64,000 bases of DNA. Origin: Chaunax sp. Z400. Lineage: Eukaryota > Chordata > Actinopteri > Lophiiformes > Chaunacidae. The stretch covers positions 2,731,001 through 2,795,000 of the forward strand of contig CM075184.1 in NCBI GenBank assembly GCA_037577475.1, in the 5' to 3' direction. Shown in pieces: positions 38,801 to 48,093 of this stretch. Both the position numbers and the translations under genes were made by a program. The notes below the pieces were generated by a model. That model made no database searches and had not been told where the DNA came from. It worked only from the letters and a program-made list of their open reading frames with translations. Position 1 is the first letter of the stretch; each line of letters opens with the position of its first letter.

Positions 38801-40757
38801 ATGTTGTGTTGTTTATGTGGTGTATTTGTAGTAACTTCTATATGTTGTGTTGTTTATGTGGTGTATTTGTAGTAACCTCTATATGTTGTGTTGTTTATGT
38901 GGTGTATTTGTAGTAACTTCTATATGTTGTGTTGTTTATGTGGTGTATTTGTAGTAACTTCTATATGTTGTGTTGTTTATGTGGTGTATTTGTAGTAACC
39001 TCTATATGTTGTGTTGTTTATGTGGTGTATTTGTAGTAACTTCTATATGTTGTGTTGTTTATGTGGTGTATTTGTAGTAACCTCTATATGTTGTGTTGTT
39101 TATGTGGTGTATTTGTAGTAACCTCTATATGTTGTGTTGTTTATGTGGTGTATTTGTAGTAACTTCTATATGTTGTGTTGTTTATGTGGTGTATTTGTAG
39201 TAAACTCTATATGTTGTGTTGTTTATGTGGTGTATTTGTAATAACCTATAGAGGTTGTGTTGTTTATGTGGTGTATTTGTAGTAACTTCTATATGTTGTG
39301 TTGTTTATGTGGTGTATTTGTAGTAACCTCTATATGTTGTGTTGTTTATGTGGTGTATTTGTAGTAACCTCTATATGTTGTGTTGTTTATGTGGTGTATT
39401 TGTAGTAACTTCTATATGTTGTGTTGTTTATGTGGTGTATTTGTAGTAACTTCTATATGTTGTGTTGTTTATGTGGTGTATTTGTAGTAACTTCTATATG
39501 TTGTGTTGTTTATGTGGTGTATTTGTAGTAACTTCTATATGTTGTGTTGTTTATGTGGTGTATTTGTAGTAACCTCTATATGTTGTGTTGTTTATGTGGT
39601 GTATTTGTAGTAACTTCTATATGTTGTGTTGTTTATGTGGTGTATTTGTAGTAACCTCTATATGTTGTGTTGTTTATGTGGTGTATTTGTAGTAACTTCT
39701 ATATGTTGTGTTGTTTATGTGGTGTATTTGTAGTAACCTCTATATGTTGTGTTGTTTATGTGGTGTATTTGTAGTAACTTCTATATGTTGTGTTGTTTAT
39801 GTCGTGTATTTGTAGTAACTTCTATATGTTGTGTTGTTTATGTGGTGTATTTGTAGTAACTTCTATATGTTGTGTTGTTTATGTGGTGTATTTGTAGTAA
39901 CTTCTATATGTTGTGTTGTTTATGTGGTGTATTTGTAGTAACTTCTATATGTTGTGTTGTTTATGTGGTGTATTTGTAGTAACTTCTATATGTTGTGTTG
40001 TTTATGTGGTGTATTTGTAGTAACCTATAGAGGTTGTGTTGTTTATGTGGTGTATTTGTAGTAACTTCTATATGTTGTGTTGTTTATGTGGTGTATTTGT
40101 AGTAACTTCTATATGTTGTGTTGTTTATGTGGTGTATTTGTAGTAACCTATAGAGGTTGTGTTGTTTATGTGGTGTATTTGTAGTAACCTCTATATGTTG
40201 TGTTGTTTATGTGGTGTATTTGTAGTAACCTATAGAGGTTGTGTTGTTTATGTGGTGTATTTGTAGTAACTTCTATATGTTGTGTTGTTTATGTGGTGTA
40301 TTTGTAATAACCTCTATATGTTGTGTTGTTTATGTGGTGTATTTGTAGTAACTTCTATATGTTGTGTTGTTTATGTGGTGTATTTGTAGTAACCTCTATA
40401 TGTTGTGTTGTTTATGTGGTGTATTTGTAGTAACCTCTATATGTTGTGTTGTTTATGTGGTGTATTTGTAGTAACCTCTATATGTTGTGTTGTTTATGTG
40501 GTGTATTTGTAGTAACTTCTATATGTTGTGTTGTTTATGTGGTGTATTTGTAGTAACCTCTATATGTTGTGTTGTTTATGTGGTGTATTTGTAGTAACTT
40601 CTATATGTTGTGTTGTTTATGTGGTGTATTTGTAGTAACCTCTATATGTTGTGTTGTTTATGTGGTGTATTTGTAGTAACCTCTATATGTTGTGTTGTTT
40701 ATGTGGTGTATTTGTAGTAACCTCTATATGTTGTGTTGTTTATGTGGTGTATTTGTA
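23881..40757. repeat. 41-bp satellite array, about 412 copies
   Basis: The landmark GTTGTTTATGTGG occurs first at 23884 and last at 40735. The distance, 16,851 bp, is exactly 411 x 41. Interior checks at 29993 and 35282 are also in phase, so there is no net insertion or deletion. The typical plus-strand monomer has 21 T, 10 G, 7 A and 3 C (32% GC, strongly T/G-skewed). Counting from TAAC, it varies mainly at position 5 (C or T), position 29 (G, sometimes C) and position 41 (G, sometimes A). There is also an 8-base block variant at positions 6-13 (TATAGAGG instead of TCTATATG). Stop triplets TAG TAA recur in each frame, so it is not coding. Function unknown; it could be a centromeric, heterochromatic or simple local satellite. 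Confidence 0.99.
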
Positions 40758-42005
40758 TATATTGCATATCCACATATCCTCATTATGTCATGGTATCCCT
40801 GCGTTCATGGGAGCCTGTTACCACTAATCTTCCATCCACTCTCTGTCCCAGGTGGACCTTGGTCGCACATCGCCTTAGATTTGGCCTACCGTCCTCTGAT
40901 GGTAACACTGTCCTACTTACCTTTGTAGACAGGTTTTCTAAAGCTGCTCACTTTGTTGCCCTTCCAAAGCTTCCTTCAGCCCGGGAAACAGCAGATCTCG
41001 TCTGTCTCCATGTGTTCAAACCCCATGGGATTCACCAGGACATTGTATCTGACCGTGGCCCCGAGTACAAGGCTTTTTGTGCCACTCTGGGCGCCCAGGT
41101 TAGTCTCTCCTCGGGTTTCCATCCCCAGTCTAATGGCCAGACTGAGCGTGCTAATCGGGAGCTGGAGTCGACCCTCAGATGCGTAGCTGCTACCAATCCC
41201 TCCTCCTGGAGCACACACCTTGTCTGGATTGAATATGCTCACAACTCTCTCTCTTCCTCTGCTACAGGACTATCGCCATTTGAAAGTTCTCTTGGTTACC
41301 AGCCACCTCTGTTTCCAGCCCAGGAGGAGGAGATTTCAGTACCATCTGTCCAGCACCATCTGAGGCGCTGTAGGAGGATTTGGAGGGATACCTGGGCGTC
41401 CCTACTACGTTCATTGGCCCAAAACAAGCGCATTGCAGACCGTCGACACCCCCCGGCCCCGGCCTACACACCTGGTCAAGAGGTTTGGCTGTCTTCTAAA
41501 GACATTCCACTAAAAACAGACTCCAAAAAACTGTCACCCCGTTACATTGGGTCTTTTGAGGTACTTAAAATCATCAATCCTGTAACCGTCAAACTCAAAC
41601 TGCCTAAGAATATGAAGATTCACCCTACATTCCATGTGTCACAGATTAAGCCTGTTCTGTCCAGCCCTCTGTGCCTTCCTCCAGGCTCCCTGGACCTCCT
41701 GGAACTGCCAGCCTCACCTTCCTGCCCAGCCTTTCCACTCTGCTCTTGCTCTGGCACCTGCTCAGACCCTCCACTCTGCTCACCCTCCTGCTCTGCACTC
41801 AGCCGATCTGGACCAGCGCTCCACTCAGTCTCCTCTCAGACGCTGGCCACACACACACACACTCCGGACTCACATCCTCTGTGCAGAACCAACACCAACC
41901 AACCAACCAACCAACCTCTGAGATCTGTTGCCTAATAATATAATAAACTGTTAAACCTTCCTGTGTTTGTGCTTCACTCTTGGGTCCAAGATCAAAAACT
42001 TAACA
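40758..42005 (+). pseudogene. Ty3/gypsy integrase fragment and 3' LTR region, copy A
   Basis: The 400-codon frame from 40733 starts inside the satellite. Real homology begins near residue 50 (about 40880). It contains VDRFSKAAHF, then VSDRGPEY with a catalytic Asp at residue 107, then HPQSNGQTERANRELE with Glu143, giving the D-35-E spacing of retroviral-type integrases. Residues 247-308 (GQEVWL to FHVSQIKPV) are the C-terminal GPY/F-like region. The first catalytic Asp lies upstream in a different frame (about 40876), so a deletion frameshift near 40878 breaks the core. Gag, protease, reverse transcriptase, RNase H and the integrase N-terminus are absent. No chromodomain is seen after residue 308. 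The Pro/Ser-rich tail is probably LTR read through. The 3' LTR likely ends near 42005 (AAAAACTTAACA). The fragment abuts the satellite directly. Confidence 0.9.
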
Positions 42006-42935
42006 CATTAAATGCGTAGAGATAACTGTTGTTGTGATTTGTTCCTGTATAAATAAAGCTGACTTGACTTTGACTAAACTTGATTGGTTAACAGAGCTGC
42101 TTCTGGACCTCTCATGTCATGTTTCCCATTTGGTTTTACTCTGTTTGTATGAAACTGAATGTTGCTACTGTTAAATGACATCTTCGGGTTGAAGCTCATC
42201 TTCCATTCAAACACACTGAGCACTGTATTCAGACTGAATAGCTGCTCGGGACATTCATGTTTGTCGTGTTGGAGCAATGAAAGATGATTACAGGCGGAAG
42301 CACCAAGGGGTTCCACAGGGAGGTGGATGAAGAGAGAAGAAGGCAGTGGAAAAGTTAAGCTTCTCTCTGTCTCGTGTAAATTTATCATCACTTTAAATCC
42401 CGTCATGTTTAGTCCAGGCATGTTGTGATCTTTTTATCCCACAGTTGAAAACGCACCATACATAATAGTTACAGTACATGTAACAGTAAATGTACAGTTG
42501 TCTCTGTGTGAATGTATATAATTGCCAGGTTGTTGCATCAAATGCTTTTCAATCTGCACTTCAGTACTACTGCACTCCAGTGGGTGGGAAAGTCAGGTGT
42601 GTTGATGTGTGTGTGTGTGTTTGTGATGTGTGTGTGAATGGAAGTTAAATGCCGTGAGCCTTAGGAAAACATTTCCACTTCTCTTCACGATGACTGCTCA
42701 CACTAAATCATCAGTAATCTCCCACACACTCCACCCTCTGTAGTCATGAATTACTGTACATTCTCCCTCACACTCACTCACACACACACACACACACACA
42801 CCTCTCTGTAAAAAGAAAAAAAAGTACATCTCTTTGCTGTAACAACCTACATGCAGGTAAATAGTTATTCAAAGCTGCTGCTGGTGATGAATCATGCTTT
42901 CTGTGATCATTGTTGATGCTGTAAGGCAGCAGTAG
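42006..42935. other. Flank with LINE-like tail and short microsatellites
   Basis: TGTATAAATAAAGCTGACTT at about 42046-42065, followed by short GACTT-type repeats, resembles a non-LTR retrotransposon 3' tail. TG runs occur near 42606-42640, and a CA tract lies at 42779-42801 (23 bp, against 33 bp in the second copy). A 115-codon minus frame (42074-42421) is present in both copies but has no recognisable domain. Confidence 0.5.
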
Positions 42936-43633
42936 GGTTAGTAATAATAATAATATTAGTAATAATCATAGGGTTAGTAATAATAATAATAATAGTAATA
43001 ATCATAGGGTTAGTAATAATAATAATAATAGTAATAATCATAGGGTTAGTAACAATAATAATAGTAACAATCATAGGCTTAGTAATAATAATAATAGTAA
43101 TAATCATAGGATTAGTAACAATAATAATAGTAATAATCATAGGGTTAGTAATAATAATAATAATAGTAATAATCATAGGGTTAGTAACAATAATAATAGT
43201 AACAATCATAGGGTTAGTAATAATAATAATAATAATAATAGTAATAATCATAGGATTAGTAACAATAATAATAGTAATAATCATAGGGTTAGTAATAATA
43301 ATAATAATAGTAATAATCATAGGGTTAGTAATAATAATAATAATAGTAATAATCATAGGGTTAGTAACAATAATAATAGTAATAATCATAGGGTTAGTAA
43401 TAATAATAATAATAGTAATAATATTAATAATCATAGGGTTAGTAATAATAATAATAATAATATTAATAATCATAGAGTTAGTAATAACAATAATAATAGT
43501 AATAATCATAGGGTTAGTAATAATAATAATAATATTAATAATCATAGGGTTAGTAATAATAATAATAATAGTAATAATCATAGGGTTAGTAATAATAATA
43601 ATAATAGTAATAATATTAATAATCATAGGGTTA

Positions 43634-43665
<32 letters not shown>

Positions 43666-44697
43666 CATAGGGTTAGTAATAACAATAATAATAGTAATAA
43701 TCATAGGGTTAGTAATAATAATAATAATAGTAATAATCATAGGGTTAGTAACAATAATAATAGTAACAATCATAGGGTTAGTAATAATAATAATAATAAC
43801 AGTAATAACCATAGCGTTAGTAATAATAATAGTAATAATCATAGGGTTAGTAATAATAATAATAATATTATTAATAATCATATGGTTAGTAATAATAATA
43901 GTAATAACCATAGGGTTAGTAATAATAATAATAATATTAATAATCATAGGGTTAGTAATAATAATAATAGTAATAATCATAGGGTTAGTAATAATAATAA
44001 TAGTAATAATCATAGGGTTAGTAATAATAATAGTAATAATCATAGGGTAAGTAATAATAATAGTAATAATCATAGGGTTAGTAATAATAATAGTAATAAC
44101 CATAGGGTAAGTAATAATAATAATAATATTAATAATCATAGGGTTAGTAATAATAATAATAATAGTAATAATCGTAGGGTTAGTAATAATAATAGTAATA
44201 ATCATAGGGTTAGTAATAATAATAGTAATAATCATAGGGTTAGTAATAATAATAGTAATAATCATAGGGTTAGTAATAATAATAATAATAGTAATAATCA
44301 TAGGGTTAGTAATAATAATAATAATAGTAATAATCATAGGGTTAGTAATAATAATAATAATAGTAATAATCATAGGGTTAGTAATAATAATAGTAATAAT
44401 CATAGGGTTAGTAATAATAATAATAAAAGTAATAGTCATAGGGTTAGTAATAATAATAATAATAGTAATAATCATAGGGTTAGTAATAATAATAGTAATA
44501 ATCATAGGGTTAGTAATAATAATAATAATAATAGTAATAATCATAGGGTTAGTAATAATAATAATAAAAGTAATAGTCATAGGGTTAGTAATAATAATAA
44601 TAATAGTAATAATCATAGGGTTAGTAATAATAATAGTAATAATCATAGGGTTAGTAATAATAATAATAATAATAGTAATAATCATAGGGTTAGTAAT
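42936..44697. repeat. 36-bp AAT-based minisatellite with GGGTTA core, copy A
   Basis: About 50 units of CATAGGGTTAGT followed by AAT/AGT triplets. The commonest unit is 36 bp (12 triplets) and others differ by whole triplets (27, 33 and 39 bp). Since all lengths are multiples of three, a 609-codon minus frame (Ile/Thr/Asn/Pro/Met repeats) and a 301-codon plus frame (His-Arg-Val-Ser plus Asn runs) stay open. Both are by-products. The AGGGTTAG core resembles the vertebrate telomere repeat but occurs once per unit, not in tandem. Confidence 0.97.
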
Positions 44698-44819
44698 TGC
44701 TATGTTGGTGTTTTCAGGAGTTCTCATGTAAAACAAAGGGCCAAAACTACAACAACAAAAAAAGGAACCGTTTTCTCCTACTATTAATGTTCAAAAAAGT
44801 GGAGAAAAAAATCCTCAAT

Positions 44820-45110
44820 CTGCCCCTTTATCCAGATCCTCTCCAAAATATATTGGATTCCTCCTGACTGCAGGCTCAACCCTTCTAAGTTTCATCAATA
44901 GACAAGAATGGTGGAAAAGGCCTTATCTCCCTGTTAAAGAATATGAAAACAATTCTAGATCAGCCCATTTGTCTGGATCCACTTCAGAATCATTTTTCTT
45001 CTTCTCTGTCACATGCCTAACCCTTCCACCAAGTTTCATGAAAATCCATCAAGGAGTTTTGGTTTAATCCTGCTAACAGACAAACAGACAGACCAACAGA
45101 TGCTGGTGAA
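44820..45110 (+). repeat. RTE-like 3' tail fragment, copy A
   Basis: CTTCCACCAAGTTTCATGAA, then AATCCATCAAGGAG and AATCCTGCTAACAGACAAAC with an ACAGACAGACC end, match the usual 3' terminus of fish RTE LINEs and related SINEs. An earlier degenerate repeat of the same theme occurs at about 44820-44910. No coding part remains. Confidence 0.6.
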
Positions 45111-47993
45111 GCGACAGGATTCTTCATTATGTTTTCTTTGACAACCTTTTCCTTTTCTCCACTGTCCAAACAAAGAGCAGCACAAAGTTAGACACCAGGC
45201 TTAAGACAGGTTTTTATTACATTGTTTGAAGTGACGCCATCAGATTACTTTCCTGTCTCGTGACACATTTACAGCAAAATGTCACGTTGTGTCTAATTGT
45301 TCAGGTTTGGTGTCTTTCTCTCCCTGAGGATCATTTCATGGCTGTGAACTGAAACCAATCACAGCTAATAGAGTCTGTAGCTGTCAGACAAATACAGACG
45401 GCTGGAGAAAGTGAGTGAGATAAGGACAAGCAGCGAGAGAGAGGTGGCTGTTGAGATACAGTTAGAGAAAGGCAGCGGCTGGGATTGGCTTGACGTAGCC
45501 GTTTGCTGTGAAATTACAAAGGAATTATTGGATGCAGGCTTAAATATCCCGTGCACCACCACCGTGCCTGTCATCCTGCCTGTAAGCCTGCTGTGAGCCC
45601 ACACCCTGAGGAAAAGATTTCCAGGTGTGAAATGGAGCCACTGCTTTAGGGATTTCAGAGGGAAGGAAAATGAAAACTTCAATTTGATGAAGACTCCCTC
45701 TACCTTAGCTGAGCCTCTGTGGGTTAGCAAGAAGCCATAATGACCTGCTCTGACATGGTGGATGGGGAAAAAAATCCTGCAATATACCACAACTCCTTCA
45801 TCCAGTCATAATAATACAGCAACCATGCTCAGCTGTGGGGCGCAGAGGCAGCAATAAACTGCTGAATGATTAGATGAATTTACAAAACTTATTTTTTTTA
45901 TATCTATGTGCTCAAGAATTCACTCATTTATTTGCAATTTCAGGAAAAATGGCAGTTTTTACAAAAAAATGCAAACAACCCAACAAAAGTAATAGTAGTA
46001 ACAAATTATCTAGCTAAAATTGTATCTTAAGCTAATTTAATTTAAATGTTTTTCTCTCTATTTGTTTTTTTAAATGTGGTTTTATGCATTTTTTAATGTT
46101 TTTTTGTGGTTTTATTGCTTTTTATTGTAAGCGTATGGTTTTATTGTGTGTCTTATTTAATGACTGTACAGCATTTTAGTCAACTCTGTTGTTTTTAAAT
46201 GTGCTTATAAATAAAGCTGAGTTGAGTTGAACTGAGTGTACAAACAAATTTTAAAAAAAATTTAAAGAGTCACAAATCATTAGACTTGTGTCTGAATGTA
46301 TGTTTGTATGTATTTATTATGTACTGGTTTATATGGTACTCATCATAAACTGAACCACCAATCAGTAGTGAGTTTTAAAGATGGAGGCATTTGTCTCAGT
46401 TCATGACAAACTTAGACACAGTGGACAATGCACTTAATAATGGGCCTGAGTAGCTCAGCTATTTTTCTCCCTTACCAACAAGACTGACATTATAAATTAA
46501 TTGACAACGTCTTTTGGTTTCTAGCAGCCCCATCATGCTGATAATTTGTGGTAATATTTATGTCACCCTCAGGTTTGGGGACTATAATTTTAAACCTTTG
46601 AGCAAGGCATTATGACTGACATGGTCCTTCCTTTTAGAGCCAGTGACCATATTTGGATGAGAGGGTGGATCTGGGGAGGTTAGGCGGTTCCTAGTTGGGT
46701 CTGACTAAGAACCCGAGGGCACAGTTTGTGACTGACAAGTAGCATCTGAACCTCTAAAGCATGATCTTTAATATCTATTTTAGTTTAAATGGGACAATAA
46801 TTTACAAAATGAACATGTTGAATTGAAGAGAACTATTGATACAGACCATAATCTAACGAGGAAAGTCTTTAGTGAAGCAATAAATCCAAAGAGAAGTGTG
46901 ATCATTTTCTCATCATTTATATGCAGTTGCTCTTCTTTTTCAAACAGTGGCGTCTCCCACCTCTGGCCATTAGAAAGAATGTAGTGGCTTTACTTTTAAG
47001 CTCTGTCCATCTATTATATGTCAATAGAAGCAACATATAAAAAAATCCAAGCTGATGTAAAACTATAGACCAATAATAATAACCTAACCTGTTATGTTAT
47101 GCAGGTTTCCAGTAAACATCATATCCATCTGGTTTATTCTCTTCTTGAAGTAACAGGATGTTTCATAGAAGCTGGACAGTCGCCTCAGATCATCCATATT
47201 CATCACTGCTCTGATGTGACCTTTCTCAACACAGTTTACTCTTCGTCCTCCTCACTCAGGTGGACTCACCTTGGAAGGCCACCACACCTCAATGCGTCAT
47301 CCCCCAAACAGTGCATGCATGAGCCTGGAGTCAGTGACACTGATTATGGAACAGCAGGAGGCAGCAAGGGCAGCAAATGGCTTCTACACAAACCTGGAAA
47401 AGGAAACACACACAGACCTTTGTGTGTCTGTGGAGGACTTGTTACTCAAAATATGATTTGTTTTTCTTATATATGAACAGCGCTTTGTAACTTTGAGTTT
47501 TAAAAAGCGCTCTATAAAATAAATAAAGCTTAAAAATAATGAAATGCATTTAATGCTGAAATGGTGTTATTTTCATTTTAATAACATTTCATAACCCACA
47601 GGCTTTTAATGAAGACTTTATTATCTATTAAATATGATTTGTTTTAATATTATATATTATTTGAATACTTTTTTGCATCACTAATGAGTGCAGTGTGGAT
47701 TTCTTTTAGCAGTAATAATAACTTTTGACAGCAGACAAGGTGATTATACTGTATAGTGTTAATGATAATTTCATTTCACAACAGAGAGGACATGAATGGT
47801 CTCAGAGCAGAGATCCAACAGAAACAGAATATAGATTAAAACATTACCATGCTGCCATTTGCAGGTTTAGCTAGAGAACAAAATATGTTGCTGCAGTTGA
47901 AGAATTTTCATTTAAAACGGATTTCAAGTCACGGCCGTTTAGTCAGCATCACGTAAAAAACCACCTCTGCATAGTTCTTTCTTTTTCTATGTC
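45111..47993. other. Flank without a supported gene
   Basis: A 141-codon minus frame (45365-45790) loses its first start codon to a substitution in the second copy, and it shows no domain. About 46020-46235 looks like a LINE 3' end (TTATAAATAAAGCTGAGTTG). A 125-codon plus frame at 47099-47476 and a second frame at 47271-47456 are open in both copies but unrecognised. A third tail-like end, GCGCTCTATAAAATAAATAA, lies at about 47505-47525. I would not annotate a gene here. Confidence 0.5.
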
Positions 47994-48093
47994 NNNNNNN
48001 NNNNNNNNNNNNNNNNNNNNNNNNNNNNNNNNNNNNNNNNNNNNNNNNNNNNNNNNNNNNNNNNNNNNNNNNNNNNNNNNNNNNNNNNNNNNN
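47994..48093. other. Assembly gap of exactly 100 N
   Basis: A run of 100 N, the conventional placeholder for a gap of unknown size. It separates the end of flank copy A from satellite sequence, so the order and distance across it are not established by sequence. Confidence 0.99.

Larger units (their letters stand above)
40758..47993. repeat. Right flank of the array, copy A of a near-identical pair
   Basis: This 7.2-kb interval matches 56956-64000. The offset is 16,198 bp up to the CA tract, 16,208 bp to the AAT minisatellite and 16,286 bp after it. I found ten single-base differences by eye outside the tandem repeats (41128, 41171, 42015, 45459, 45495, 45583, 45737, 45754, 47126, 47473), about 0.2%. 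It ends at an N gap. Confidence 0.97.

Noticed and set aside
23881..40757. CRISPR-like array
   Set aside because: The units are contiguous 41-bp repeats with no unique spacers, in a eukaryotic transposon-rich setting.
40758..42005. Active gypsy retroelement
   Set aside because: Only part of the integrase and a probable 3' LTR remain, with a frameshift in the catalytic core and no gag, reverse transcriptase or 5' LTR.
42936..44697. Interstitial telomere array
   Set aside because: The GGGTTA core occurs once per unit and is never in tandem, so it is not a true telomeric repeat block.
42907..44736. 609-codon minus-strand frame (and the 635-codon frame at 59115-61022)
   Set aside because: It is the AAT-based 36-bp minisatellite read through. 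All units are multiples of three, so no stop arises. The composition is only Ile/Thr/Asn/Pro/Met repeats, and the opposite strand is open as well.
45365..45790. 141-codon minus frame as a gene
   Set aside because: In the other copy the upstream part is altered so the start moves. No recognisable domain, and low-information Ser/Leu-rich end.
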